Of a stretch of 64,000 bases of DNA, positions 16,565 through 26,139 are shown one piece after another. The DNA comes from Chitinophaga sp. Ak27 (GTDB taxonomy: Bacteria > Bacteroidota > Bacteroidia > Chitinophagales > Chitinophagaceae). The stretch lies in the NCBI RefSeq assembly GCF_012726295.1, contig NZ_JABAOB010000002.1, positions 496,001 through 560,000 on the forward strand, read 5' to 3'. The notes beneath the pieces were generated by a model, which saw only the letters and a list, made by a program, of their open reading frames with translations, made no database searches and was not told the DNA's origin. Position numbers and translations under genes: made by a program. The first letter of the stretch is position 1. Each line of letters starts with the position of its first letter.

Positions 16565-17722
16565 ATGTATCCAGTCAATTACAAGCGGACATTTTATGTG
16601 GCAGGAATGATGCTCTGTGTGGCCTGTGGTAACAGCAAAAAGCAACAACAACAGCAGGCCGCTATGATGGGGAAGATGAAACCTACGGTAGTAGCCGTGG
16701 AAGTAACGCCTGCTTCCTACACCGTCGCCGAAAAATTTCCCGCCACCCTGGTGGCCCACGACGTGGTATCCCTTCGCCCCGATGTTACCGGCTACCTGGA
16801 AGCGATCCGTGTGCCAGACGGCAGTAGTGTAACCAAGGGCCAGCCCCTGTATGATATTGACAGAAGCCGCTATGCCGCGGCCTATGGCCAGGTAGCGGCC
16901 TCCCAGGAACAGGCCGAAGCCGACCTGGCGCAGAAAACGAGGGATTATGAAAGATATAAATCGCTGCTCGAACATGATGCTATCTCCAAACAAACGGTAG
17001 ACCAGGCCAACACAGCCATGCTCACCGCCAAAGCCAACCTTACCGCCGCCAAAGCTGCCGTGGCAAAAGCCGGTACAGACGTAAGCCATGCGGTGGTAAA
17101 AGCACCCGTGACCGGGAAAATAGGCATCGCCCAAATTAAAGTCGGCGATATCGTCAACGCCGGTCAAACACTCATCAATACCATCGTCAACGAACACCCG
17201 ATGTTTGCCGATATGGATATTCCACAGTCCCGCCTGCCGGAATTCCAGCGGATGCAGAAAGGACAGGGCGACCATAAATTCTTTATCCAGTTTGGCGACG
17301 GTACCCGCTATGGGGAAGAAGGAAAAATACTGACCATCAATAATATTGTAGATCCTCAAACCGGTACTGTCCGGGTGCGGCTCGTATTCCAGAATAGCGA
17401 TGGCATGCTGAAATCAGGAATGAGCATCGTAGCCGTGATGCAGTATGGCACACCGGGTACCCAGCTGGCTATTCCTGCCAAAGCGATTATCCAGAATCTT
17501 TCTGAAACCAGCGTGTATACGCTCAGCAAAGATAATGTGGTTGCCGCGAGGGATATTATACCTGGCCCCGTTACCGATACCATGCTGCTGGTTACCAGCG
17601 GGTTAAATGCCGGCGATAGGATAGTAGTGGAAGGGTTACAACGGGTAAAACCCGGAGATACCGTGAATATTGCCGGACCCGGCGCCGCACCTGGCACAGC
17701 TCCCGGGGCAGGTAAACATTAA
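16565..17722 (+). CDS. RND efflux periplasmic adaptor (membrane fusion protein)
   Basis: A 385-residue adaptor linking the RND pump to the TolC-type channel. The N-terminus has a short hydrophobic stretch ending MMLCVACGNSKKQQQQQ. The cysteine at about residue 20 is a likely lipid attachment site, with an imperfect lipobox. Then come the barrel-sandwich half-motif VVSLRPDVTGYLEAIRVPDGSSVTKGQPLYDID, an alpha-helical hairpin (AASQEQAEADLAQKTRDYERYKSL) and the second half VKAPVTGKIGIAQIKVGDIV. A beta-barrel domain with IVDPQTGTVRVRL closes the fold. It is encoded between the TolC-type and pump genes in one operon. Confidence 0.93.
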   Translation: MYPVNYKRTFYVAGMMLCVACGNSKKQQQQQAAMMGKMKPTVVAVEVTPASYTVAEKFPATLVAHDVVSLRPDVTGYLEAIRVPDGSSVTKGQPLYDIDRSRYAAAYGQVAASQEQAEADLAQKTRDYERYKSLLEHDAISKQTVDQANTAMLTAKANLTAAKAAVAKAGTDVSHAVVKAPVTGKIGIAQIKVGDIVNAGQTLINTIVNEHPMFADMDIPQSRLPEFQRMQKGQGDHKFFIQFGDGTRYGEEGKILTINNIVDPQTGTVRVRLVFQNSDGMLKSGMSIVAVMQYGTPGTQLAIPAKAIIQNLSETSVYTLSKDNVVAARDIIPGPVTDTMLLVTSGLNAGDRIVVEGLQRVKPGDTVNIAGPGAAPGTAPGAGKH

Positions 17723-17742
17723 TCCTAAATCACTCTCAGGGT

Positions 17743-20700
17743 ATGATCTCAAAAACATTTATAGAGCGCAAGAATACTACGATCGTCATTGCCATCATCA
17801 TTGTGATTGTAGGACTCATCTGCATGTTTAACCTGCCCATCGCCCAGCTGCCGGATATTGCACCACCGGTAACGGATGTACGGGCCAACTATGTAGGAGC
17901 CAACTCCACCACGGTAGAGGAAACAGTGACCACCCCCATAGAAAACCAGGTAAACGGTACTCCCGGCGCCATGTATATCCAGTCGGTAAGCGCTAACGAT
18001 GGATCTATGAGTATCACGGTCACCTTTAAACTGGGCACCAACCCCGATATCTCCACCCTCGACGTACAAAACAGGGTGAGCCTGGCTTTGCCCAGTACGC
18101 CCGATGAAGTAAGGCGTGTGGGCGTTACCGTTAAAAAGCGCTCCAATGATATGTTGATGGTAATCGCGCTCAACTCTCCCAAAGGAAAGCACAGCCGCGA
18201 ATTCCTCGATAACTACCTGAATATTTACCTGAAACCGGAACTGGCCCGTATCAGTGGAGTGGGCGACGTAAATGCCTTCTCCCAGGACTATAGTATGCGT
18301 ATCTGGCTCAACCCGGATAAGATGGCCGCCCTGGGTCTCACCGCCGGCGATATTTCCCGCGCTATCACCGAACAAAACCAACAGGTACCGGCCGGTAGTG
18401 TGGGCGCCCCACCCATGGGCAGGTCACAGGCATTTGAATACACCGTGAGCGTGAAAGGACGCCTGGCCACTTCGGAAGAATTCGGTAATGTAGTGGTAGC
18501 TACCAGCCCCAATGGCGGCCTGGTACGCCTCCGCGACGTGGCGCGTATCGACCTGGGCTCCTTTACCTACGCCATTGAAGCCAAAGCCGACGGTAAAACC
18601 GGTAGCGGGATGGCCATCTACCTGTCGCCCGGTGCCAACGCCCTCGACGTAAACGACCGGGTGATCGCCAAAATGAAGGATATGGCCAAAAGCTTCCCCG
18701 ACGACGTAAACTGGCTCATCCCCTTTGAAACAACCTCCTTCGTAAAAATATCGATCGATGAAGTAATACAAACATTTATAGAAGCCCTCGTGCTCGTGGT
18801 CATTGTGGTGTTTGTGTTCCTGCAGAACTGGCGGGCCACCCTGATTCCCATCCTGGTAATCCCCATCTCTTTGATTGGTACCTTTATCTTTTTCCAGCTG
18901 CTGGGCTTCTCTATCAATACACTCACCCTCTTCGGGTTTGTGCTGGCCATCGGTATTGTGGTGGATGATGCCATTGTAGTGGTGGAGGCGGTGCAGCACC
19001 ATATCGATGCCGACCTCATGTCGCCCCGCGAGGCCACCTTCAAAGCCATGGCAGAAGTGAGCGCCCCGGTAATCGCCATCGCGCTGATCCTGGCGGCAGT
19101 GTTCGTACCAGTGGCCTTTATCCCGGGCGTAAGCGGAAGGCTGTACCAACAGTTTGCGTTAACCATCGCCTTCTCAGTATTATTGTCGGCCTTCCTGGCG
19201 CTGACGCTCACGCCGGCACTGACAGCCATTTTGCTCAGGCCCGCACACCTCACCAAACAATCGCACGGACTCAATAAACTCTTCTTTAAATTCAACGAAT
19301 GGTTTGGCCGGTTTACCAATCGTTATGGGAATGGCGTAAAACATTCCATCCGCTTTACGCCCGCGGTGCTGATCATCCTGGGAGTATTGTTTGCTATCGC
19401 CGCTTTCCTGTTTAAGAAAACGCCGACCACCTTCGTACCCCAGGAAGATATGGGCGCCCTGTTCATCGCATTGGAATTGCCGGAAGCCTCCTCTACAGAA
19501 CGCACCAAAGAGGTGGTAGCAGAAATCAGCAATATCCTCACAAAAGACAGTGCCGTAAGTCATTTTTTTGGGATCACCGGTATCAACTTTGTGGCCAACG
19601 CTACCAAACCTAACTCCGGTACCTTTTTCGTGAGCCTCAAACCCTGGGACGAACGATATGCCCACGGCGACAATATCAATACCGTATTAGGACGTATACA
19701 GGGCGCTGCCGGCCGCATTATTGGGGCCAACGTCATCTGTATCCCGGCGCCCACCCTGCGTGGATTGGGTACTTCCGGCGGTTTCTCCTTCATCCTCGAA
19801 CAACGTAGCAACCCGGATATCAATCAATTCCTCCAGGTGATGGGCCAGTTCCTGATGGCCGCCAATCAACGGCCGGAAATTGCGCGGGCGTATGCTTTCT
19901 TCAGTGCTAACACACCACAGTTCAACGTGGAAGTAGACCGTGATAAATGCAAGCAGCTCGGCGTAGCCGTGAGTGATGTTTTCAATGCGTTGCAAACATT
20001 CCTCGGGGGACTTTACGTCAACGATTTCACTAAATTCAGTCGCAGCTTCCGCGTAGTGCTGCAAGCCGATTCGTTGTACCGCACCAGTATCAATAACCTG
20101 AATACTTATTATGTAAGGAATAATAACGGGCAAATGGTGCCGCTCAGCGCATTGATCACCACTAAAAAATCTGCCGGTGCCCCGGTAATCAACCACTTTA
20201 ACCTGTACCGGTCTGTGGAAATCGATGGGGATAGTAAAACCGGCTACAGTAGTGGCGACGCCATCAACGCACTAAAGGAAGTAGCCGCTTCTGTATTACC
20301 TGAAAACTTCAGCTACGAATGGGCCAACGTATCCCTGCAGGAAATTGAAGCAGGTAATAGTAGCCTGCTGATCTTTGGCCTATCTATTCTCTTTGTATTC
20401 CTGTTGCTCACAGCCCTGTATGAAAGCTGGTCGGTGCCATTTTCTGTACTGCTGGCAGTGCCGGTAGCCCTGTTCGGATCTATCGTGGCATTGTCGCTTA
20501 CCAAACAGGCTAATAGCGTATATTCGCAGATAGGCCTGATTACCCTGATAGGTTTGGCTGCTAAAAATGCCATCCTGATCGTGGAGTTCTGTAAGGAACG
20601 TGTGGATAGGGGAATGCCCTTGCTGGAAGCCACACTGGAAGCGGTGAAACTGCGGTTACGCCCCATCCTGATGACTTCCTTCGCATTCATCCTCGGCGTA

Positions 20701-20916
20701 TTGCCCTTGTGCCTGGCTAAAGGCGCTGGTGCCGCGTCCCGTGTTAATATAGGCTTCACCGTAGTAGGAGGGATGCTGGCAGCAACATTGCTGGGGATCT
20801 TCACCGTACCGGTATTATATGTACTGATCACCAAGCTGGCCTACGGTAAGAAAAAACTGGCCGAGCTGGAAGCACATGGTAATGAAGAGAAAAAACCTAA
20901 AGGTTTAGGCGAATAA
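17743..20916 (+). CDS. RND efflux transporter permease, HAE1 family
   Basis: A 1057-residue inner-membrane proton-driven exporter with the two-fold repeat typical of AcrB: twelve membrane helices and two large periplasmic loops. It starts MISKTFIERKNTTIVIAIIIVIVG. The proton-relay aspartates lie in GIVVDDAIVVVEAV (about residues 405-418), with VSAPVIAIALILAAVFVPVAFIPG following, and the second half has LITLIGLAAKNAILIVEF. The tandem Asp pair and length place it among drug/hydrophobe exporters (HAE1) and not heavy-metal pumps. It follows the adaptor gene by 20 bp and precedes a methyltransferase gene by 10 bp. Substrate unknown. Confidence 0.95.
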   Translation: MISKTFIERKNTTIVIAIIIVIVGLICMFNLPIAQLPDIAPPVTDVRANYVGANSTTVEETVTTPIENQVNGTPGAMYIQSVSANDGSMSITVTFKLGTNPDISTLDVQNRVSLALPSTPDEVRRVGVTVKKRSNDMLMVIALNSPKGKHSREFLDNYLNIYLKPELARISGVGDVNAFSQDYSMRIWLNPDKMAALGLTAGDISRAITEQNQQVPAGSVGAPPMGRSQAFEYTVSVKGRLATSEEFGNVVVATSPNGGLVRLRDVARIDLGSFTYAIEAKADGKTGSGMAIYLSPGANALDVNDRVIAKMKDMAKSFPDDVNWLIPFETTSFVKISIDEVIQTFIEALVLVVIVVFVFLQNWRATLIPILVIPISLIGTFIFFQLLGFSINTLTLFGFVLAIGIVVDDAIVVVEAVQHHIDADLMSPREATFKAMAEVSAPVIAIALILAAVFVPVAFIPGVSGRLYQQFALTIAFSVLLSAFLALTLTPALTAILLRPAHLTKQSHGLNKLFFKFNEWFGRFTNRYGNGVKHSIRFTPAVLIILGVLFAIAAFLFKKTPTTFVPQEDMGALFIALELPEASSTERTKEVVAEISNILTKDSAVSHFFGITGINFVANATKPNSGTFFVSLKPWDERYAHGDNINTVLGRIQGAAGRIIGANVICIPAPTLRGLGTSGGFSFILEQRSNPDINQFLQVMGQFLMAANQRPEIARAYAFFSANTPQFNVEVDRDKCKQLGVAVSDVFNALQTFLGGLYVNDFTKFSRSFRVVLQADSLYRTSINNLNTYYVRNNNGQMVPLSALITTKKSAGAPVINHFNLYRSVEIDGDSKTGYSSGDAINALKEVAASVLPENFSYEWANVSLQEIEAGNSSLLIFGLSILFVFLLLTALYESWSVPFSVLLAVPVALFGSIVALSLTKQANSVYSQIGLITLIGLAAKNAILIVEFCKERVDRGMPLLEATLEAVKLRLRPILMTSFAFILGVLPLCLAKGAGAASRVNIGFTVVGGMLAATLLGIFTVPVLYVLITKLAYGKKKLAELEAHGNEEKKPKGLGE

Positions 20917-20926
20917 CCGTAACAGG

Positions 20927-21688
20927 ATGAAAAATACAGAACGTTTCAGTACCCGCGTAGAAAACTATGTCAAATACCGGCCGCATTACCCGGCGGCTAT
21001 CATTCCTTACCTGGCTAAGGAAGCAGGATTGACCCGCGACACCGTAGTGGCAGATATTGGCGCCGGTACCGGCATTTCCGCACAGCCTTTCCTGGATAAT
21101 GGTAACAAGGTATATGCCGTGGAGCCCAATACAGAAATGCGGGAAATGGCGGAAAAACTCCTGCACCGGTATCCGGGTTTCCAGTCAGTAGCCGGCAGCG
21201 CAGAGTATACCACGCTGCCCGACAACTCAATAGAGCTTATCCTGGCAGGTACGGCCTTTCACTGGTTTGATCAATCCGCCACAGCGGCCGAATTCCAGCG
21301 CATCGGCAAAGATAATGCGGTCATTGTGCTAATGTGGAATGTACGGCAATCTGAACTTCCCTTTGAGAAAAGCTACGAAAAGCTGCTACACCAATATGGA
21401 ACTGATTATAAGGAATTGCAGCACAGGAACGTAGGTGCGTCGCAGTTAGCCTCCTTTTTTGCGCCCGCTGCTATTCATGAAACGTCATTCCAGAATGCGC
21501 AGATCTTCGATTTTGCCGCGCTGAAAGGACGTATGCTTTCCTCTTCCTACGTTCCGGAAAAAGATCACCCTTCCTATCCCGCTATGATGAAGGACCTGGA
21601 AGATATTTTCTGGAAATACCAGGAACAGGGTATGGTGAAGTTTCACTATGAAACGAAGTTGTATTGGGGAAGAATTTTGAAGAAATAA
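20927..21688 (+). CDS. Class I SAM-dependent methyltransferase
   Basis: A 253-residue Rossmann-fold methyltransferase. It opens KNTERFSTRVENYVKYRPHYP, a start shared by a common group of small-molecule methyltransferases, and carries motif I VADIGAGTGISAQPF (about residues 41-55), the acidic VYAVEPN after strand 2 and the post-motif LAGTAFHWFD. The acceptor is unknown. It begins only 10 bp after the RND pump gene and is followed by a strong terminator, so it is the last gene of the efflux operon. A role in modifying the exported compound, or in detoxification, is possible but unproven. Confidence 0.88.
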   Translation: MKNTERFSTRVENYVKYRPHYPAAIIPYLAKEAGLTRDTVVADIGAGTGISAQPFLDNGNKVYAVEPNTEMREMAEKLLHRYPGFQSVAGSAEYTTLPDNSIELILAGTAFHWFDQSATAAEFQRIGKDNAVIVLMWNVRQSELPFEKSYEKLLHQYGTDYKELQHRNVGASQLASFFAPAAIHETSFQNAQIFDFAALKGRMLSSSYVPEKDHPSYPAMMKDLEDIFWKYQEQGMVKFHYETKLYWGRILKK

Positions 21689-21701
21689 ACAGGAAATATA
21701 T

Positions 21702-21747
21702 AAAAAGCAAGCAGGGGAATAACACGTTATTCCCCTGCTTGCTTTTT
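21702..21747. terminator. Strong bidirectional terminator
   Basis: Perfect 21-base arms at 21702-21722 and 21727-21747 around a CACG loop. An A-run starts the left arm and a T-run ends the right arm, so it works in both directions between the convergent methyltransferase and FAD-oxidoreductase genes. Confidence 0.88.
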
Positions 21748-21762
21748 ATATTATATCGATAA

Positions 21763-24693
21763 TTACTTGAGACTGTTATACAATATCTCTACCGGGTGCA
21801 GCGCTTTAACGCCGGTACCATCTTTTACCTGGTGGCGGCAGCTGGTGCCTGGCGCCGCAATCAGCGTACCTGCGGCGGCATTGCGTACCGCGGGGAACAA
21901 TACCATCTCGCCAATCTGCATGCTCAGGTCATAATGTTCGGTTTCATATCCGAAAGATCCTGCCATACCGCAGCAACCGGAAGGGATCACTTCTACGGTG
22001 TAGTTTTTCGGCAGCGACAACATCTTCTTGCTATGCAGGGCAGATGACAACGCTTTCTGCTGGCAATGTCCGTGTAATTTGATATGTTGAGGGGCATCGG
22101 TAAACTGATCCGCACTGATATGCCCTTTCTCTGCTTCGGCCGCCAGGAATTCATCTACCAGGAATACGTGTTTGGCTAATGTTTTTGCGGTGGCGCGCAG
22201 CTCTTCTCTTACCAGGTCGGGGTACTCATCCCGGAAGCTCAGGATGGCAGAGGGTTCTATTCCCAATAGCGGGACGTTTTCATTGATAACGTCGCTGAAT
22301 ATACGAACATTCTTTTCGGCATACTCGCGGGCCTGGCGTAACAATCCCTTCGACATATAGGCGCGGGCACTTTCCGGGTGCTCAATCATTTGTACGTCGT
22401 AACCCAGCCGGTGCAGGAGCGCTACGGCTTTGATACCAATAGTGGTATCGTTATAGTTGGTGAATTCGTCGCAAAAAAGATACACTTTCCGTTGACCGGC
22501 CGCAGCTCCCTGTTTTTCGAGCGGCCATTTTTCTTTGAACCATTTCCGCAGCGTCGTCGTGTGTAAGCCGGGCAGGGAACGTTTGGCCGCAAAGCCGGAA
22601 AACTTCCGGATGATGCCACCGGTAAAGGAATTGTTGATCACCGCATTGTACATGCCGGGAGCAATAGCTGCCAGCGCCGATAACTTCGAATAGTTACCGA
22701 TCATCCGCGCACGCAATGGCACCCCATTGGCATCGTAGTAGTGCTGCAGGAATTCCATTTTCAGTTTGGCCATATCCACGTTGGATGGGCATTCGGACTT
22801 ACAACCCTTGCAAGCCAGGCAGAGGTCCAGCACTTCGTAAATTTCTTTATGGTCGAAACGGTTTTCTTTGGTGCTATGGGTGAGGAATTCACGCAGGATA
22901 TTAGCCCTGGCGCGGGTAGTATCTTTTTCATTCCGGGTGGCCATATAGCTGGGGCACATGGTACCACCGCTCAACTGCGTTTTGCGGCAGTCGCCGGAGC
23001 CATTACACTGCTCCGCATGTTGCAGCATGGTTTGATCCGGAAAGTGGAAGATCGTTTTGATATCCGGTGCTTTTTGTCCTGGTTCGTACCGGAGCATACT
23101 GTTCATAGATGGCGTGTCTACGATCTTATGGGGATTGAAGATATTCTCTGGGTCCCAGGTATACTTGATCTGGCGAAGCAGTTCATAGTTCTTGCTGCCC
23201 ACCATCTGTTTGATAAACTCGCCCCTGAGGCGGCCGTCGCCATGTTCTCCACTGAGGGAGCCATGGTATTTCTTCACCAGGGTGGCAATTTCCTCGGCTA
23301 TCTTGCGGAACAGGTGGTTGCCTTCTTCCGTTTTCAGGTTGATGATAGGACGAAGGTGTATTTCACCGCTACCGGCGTGCGCGTAGTGTACGGCGTGTAG
23401 GTTGTATTGATGCAGGATATCGTTGAAGTCGCGGATAAAATCGGGGAGGTCTTCCACCGCTACGGCGGTATCTTCAATTACCGGCACTGCTTTTTCATCG
23501 CCGGGCAGGTTGCTGAGCAGGCCCAGGCCGGCTTTGCGGAGACCCCATATTTTCTTGGTATCCTCTCCAAAGAGCAGGGGGAAGTGATAGCCCAGTCCTG
23601 CCGCGCGGAGCGTAGCTTCCAGCTTGCCGGTGATTTCAGTGATCTCCTCCCGCGTATTGCGGCAAAACTCTACCACCAGGATAGCGCCGGGATCGCCCTG
23701 TACGAAGAAACGGTTTTTACGTTGTTCGATATTGTCTTTGGTGCATTCCAGGATATAGTGGTCGATCAGCTCACTGGCGCTGGGCTTGTACTTCATCACC
23801 AGGATATTGGCGCGTAGCGATTCATCGATGGTATTGAAATGTATGCAGAGCAGGCCCGTTTCCTTGGGAGGAAGCGGATCTATATGCAGTTTTATTTCGG
23901 TCAGGAAAGCCAGCGTACCTTCCGATCCGGCAATCAGCTTACAGAAGTTGAAGTCTTCTGTACCGGCGGTAAACGGGTTGGTATCCAGCAGCATATCTAC
24001 GGCGTAGCCGGTATTGCGGCGGGGAATGCTTTTCTTTGGAAATTCTCTCCGGATTTCATCCTGGAAGGTATGATTACTCAGGCTGGTGCGGATTTGCTTG
24101 TAGATGGCGGTTTCCAGCGTATCCGGACCTTCACATTTCTGGTGGAAGGTTTCCGCATCCATGCTGCCGAACACCACTTCCTCGCCGTTGCTGAGCAGGG
24201 CTTTCACTTCCAGCAGGTGTTCGCGGGTACTGCCATATACTACGGAGTTGGAGCCACAGGAGTTGTTGCCCACCATACCACCAATCATGGCGCGGTTGGC
24301 CGTGGAGGTTTCCGGGCCAAAATAAAAGCCATGCGGCTTCAGGAACATGTTCAGCTCATCGCGGATAACGCCCGGCTGCACACGTACCCAGCCTTCTTCT
24401 TTATTCAGTTCCAGTATTTTGGTAAAATTGCGGGATACGTCGGTAATGATACCATTGCCCACCACCTGGCCGGCCAGCGAGGTACCGGCGGTACGGGGGA
24501 TCAGGGAGGTCTTATTTTCACGCGCAAAACGGATCAGTGTCTTCAGATCATCGATATGCTGCGGAATAGCTACTGCCAGCGGCATTTCACGGTATGCCGA
24601 CGCATCGGTGGCATAGAGTGTCCGCATGGTATCGTCTGTATAAAGCGTGCCTTCCAGTTTCTGGGCCAATTGCTCTAGCTTGTCGCGCATCAT
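21763..24693 (-). CDS. FAD-binding and Fe-S oxidoreductase (D-lactate/glycolate dehydrogenase-like)
   Basis: A 976-residue fusion of three parts. Residues about 1-260 are a PCMH-type FAD domain (LIPRTAGTSLAGQVVGNG, GGMVGNNSCGSNS). Residues about 270-530 are the FAD-oxidase C-terminal domain, with the HYAHAGSGEIHLRP and LSGEHGDGRLRGEF segments. The C-terminal 400 residues are Fe-S: a CNGSGDC...CPSY half-motif, the ferredoxin-type CLACKGCKSECP, and a CCG-type domain ending with SGCCGMAGSFGYE. This YdiJ-like arrangement oxidises a 2-hydroxyacid such as D-lactate or D-2-hydroxyglutarate and passes electrons to the quinone pool. Substrate is not fixed by sequence. It is a monocistronic unit ending at the shared terminator at 21702-21747. 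Confidence 0.9.
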   Translation of the reverse strand: MMRDKLEQLAQKLEGTLYTDDTMRTLYATDASAYREMPLAVAIPQHIDDLKTLIRFARENKTSLIPRTAGTSLAGQVVGNGIITDVSRNFTKILELNKEEGWVRVQPGVIRDELNMFLKPHGFYFGPETSTANRAMIGGMVGNNSCGSNSVVYGSTREHLLEVKALLSNGEEVVFGSMDAETFHQKCEGPDTLETAIYKQIRTSLSNHTFQDEIRREFPKKSIPRRNTGYAVDMLLDTNPFTAGTEDFNFCKLIAGSEGTLAFLTEIKLHIDPLPPKETGLLCIHFNTIDESLRANILVMKYKPSASELIDHYILECTKDNIEQRKNRFFVQGDPGAILVVEFCRNTREEITEITGKLEATLRAAGLGYHFPLLFGEDTKKIWGLRKAGLGLLSNLPGDEKAVPVIEDTAVAVEDLPDFIRDFNDILHQYNLHAVHYAHAGSGEIHLRPIINLKTEEGNHLFRKIAEEIATLVKKYHGSLSGEHGDGRLRGEFIKQMVGSKNYELLRQIKYTWDPENIFNPHKIVDTPSMNSMLRYEPGQKAPDIKTIFHFPDQTMLQHAEQCNGSGDCRKTQLSGGTMCPSYMATRNEKDTTRARANILREFLTHSTKENRFDHKEIYEVLDLCLACKGCKSECPSNVDMAKLKMEFLQHYYDANGVPLRARMIGNYSKLSALAAIAPGMYNAVINNSFTGGIIRKFSGFAAKRSLPGLHTTTLRKWFKEKWPLEKQGAAAGQRKVYLFCDEFTNYNDTTIGIKAVALLHRLGYDVQMIEHPESARAYMSKGLLRQAREYAEKNVRIFSDVINENVPLLGIEPSAILSFRDEYPDLVREELRATAKTLAKHVFLVDEFLAAEAEKGHISADQFTDAPQHIKLHGHCQQKALSSALHSKKMLSLPKNYTVEVIPSGCCGMAGSFGYETEHYDLSMQIGEMVLFPAVRNAAAGTLIAAPGTSCRHQVKDGTGVKALHPVEILYNSLK

Positions 24694-24758
24694 GGTATAT
24701 ACCGGTTTTGAGAGGGCGAAATTAATACTTCAGTCCGGCTTTTTTTCGGTTTTTTCTA

Positions 24759-24790
24759 ACGCAAAGGAGCAAAGGAGGCAAGACGTAAGG
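24759..24790. repeat. Minisatellite-like short repeat (GCAAAGGA-type heptads)
   Basis: A run of GCAAAGGA, GCAAAGGA and GGCAAGA-like units lies in the gap between two minus-strand genes, directly next to the repetitive 3' end of the DUF72 gene. Similar CGCAAAG repeats are common as intergenic arrays in bacteria. Confidence 0.4.
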
Positions 24791-24793
24791 ATG

Positions 24794-25885
24794 TTATTTT
24801 TTTGCCGCTTTGCTGCTTTTTACTTTGGCGGGCGCTTTTACAGTTTCGCTTTTGGCGGCTTTGCTGCTTTGCGGCTTCGCGGGCGCTTTCGCAGCTTTTG
24901 CAGGCGCTTTCGCAGTTTCGCTCTTGACTGCTTTGCTGCTTTGCGTCTTCGCGGCCGTCTTCGCAGTCTTTGCCGGCGCCTTCACCGCCGCGTCCCTGGT
25001 AACAAAAACTGGCTTCTTTACGGTGATCCCGCATACCGCCTCGAACTTTTCTGTCATATACAACGCCAATTCCGGTGAAGTGGCCTCATCATGCATGTGC
25101 ATGAAAAAATATACTTCTTCCAAACCCTTATCCAGCCAGTATTTGATACGGTTGGCCCAGTCGTCGATGCGGGTATAATCTGTTGGATGCAGGCTATTGC
25201 CCACAAACCGGATGAATATCTTCGGAACGGTTAAGTGCATATGGGCAATATCTCTGCGGCCGGCGGTATCGGTAATAATAGCGCCTACATTGAGTTCCCG
25301 TAGCTTATTGAAGAGTTCCATCCGCACGGCCTCGTCTTCAAACCATTGCGGGTGACGCAACTCCACGAAAAACTGGAGATCCTTCGGCAGGGAAGCCAGG
25401 TACTGGTATAAATTATCGCGTTTCGCAGGGCCAAACTTATCACTCAATTGCAGGAAAATTGGCCCCAGGTGCTCCCCAAAGGCCAGTACGCCCTCCAGGA
25501 AAGCCGTGGTTTTGTCGCCGGCATTGATCAGCGTACTGAAATGGCTGATGCTTTGCGGTACTTTAGGACAAAACTTAAAATCCATGCCTGCCGCTTTAGC
25601 GTCCCATTTGGCAATGGTAGCCGGGCCATAGATCTGGTAATGCGTGGCATTGAGCTCAATACTGTTGAAGTGCTTTACATATTCATCCAGGAAATTGGCT
25701 TCCTTGGTACCCTGCGGATATATTTTCCCAATCCACTCTTTTCTTCCCCACTTGGCGCAGCCCAGGTAAGTAAGCGGATGCGCTACCGGACGGCCTTTTA
25801 GCACTTGTTTATTGAACACCGGTTCGGCAGGTAGTTTAAAATCAATATCTGATAACATAGCTTCTGGAACGCGACCAAAATCCAT
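24794..25885 (-). CDS. DUF72 domain-containing protein with Lys/Ala-rich tail
   Basis: A 363-residue protein with a TIM-barrel-like DUF72 domain (about residues 25-290): LTYLGCAKWGRKEWIGKIYP, FNSIELNATHYQIY, FCPKVPQSISHFSTL, FFVELRHPQWF and EVYFFMHMHDE. The family function is unknown. The last 70 residues are a low-complexity basic tail of KAPAK and SSKAAK units, absent from the ordinary family and encoded by tandem DNA repeats. The frame is open to 25969, but a TATCTTTG promoter element at 25927-25934 rules out that far start. ATGs at 25885 and 25858 are both possible; 25885 is chosen. The tail looks like the histone-H1-like or nucleic-acid-binding tails seen in other proteins, which is only a resemblance. 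Confidence 0.85.
   Translation of the reverse strand: MDFGRVPEAMLSDIDFKLPAEPVFNKQVLKGRPVAHPLTYLGCAKWGRKEWIGKIYPQGTKEANFLDEYVKHFNSIELNATHYQIYGPATIAKWDAKAAGMDFKFCPKVPQSISHFSTLINAGDKTTAFLEGVLAFGEHLGPIFLQLSDKFGPAKRDNLYQYLASLPKDLQFFVELRHPQWFEDEAVRMELFNKLRELNVGAIITDTAGRRDIAHMHLTVPKIFIRFVGNSLHPTDYTRIDDWANRIKYWLDKGLEEVYFFMHMHDEATSPELALYMTEKFEAVCGITVKKPVFVTRDAAVKAPAKTAKTAAKTQSSKAVKSETAKAPAKAAKAPAKPQSSKAAKSETVKAPAKVKSSKAAKK
24797..24940 (-). repeat. Tandem 72-bp units encoding the DUF72 tail
   Basis: Two 24-codon units, each starting SSKA(V/A)KSET(A/V)KAPAK, make up the C-terminus just before the stop codon. The second unit ends in a degenerate partial restart (SSKAAKK). The minus-strand DNA is rich in GCAAAGC words, like the intergenic repeat next to it. 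Confidence 0.7.
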
Positions 25886-25926
25886 AAAGGGGAATTTAAG
25901 GGTGAGCAGGAAATCACATGACGATA

Positions 25927-25934
25927 CAAAGATA
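25927..25934 (-). promoter_or_regulatory. Bacteroidota -7 element TATCTTTG, DUF72 gene
   Basis: Exact TAnnTTTG on the minus strand, predicting a transcript start near 25920. That leaves a 35-base leader to the ATG at 25885. Confidence 0.45.
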
Positions 25935-26139
25935 GGGGAAAGCATAAAGCAGACAGCTGATAGCCACAAGCGATGATAACGAATGGTAATACCGTTTTAA
26001 ATATCTCCAAAGATTATTCGCGTCAATTAGCTGTTTACTTTGTACCTGGTGCTTTTTGTGAAAAAATAATATTTTTTTACAGCTCCTTTGTTTTCTTGTT
26101 TTTACAGTTTAACTTAATAAAGATTATCAATTAATTAGC

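Noticed and set aside
18424..19319. Long minus-strand frames antisense to the RND pump gene
   Set aside because: His/Gly/Asp-rich low-complexity translations of the complementary strand of membrane helices, not a protein.
23839..24678. A 279-residue plus-strand frame inside the FAD/Fe-S oxidoreductase gene
   Set aside because: It is fully antisense to a gene with strong domain evidence and has no recognisable domain.
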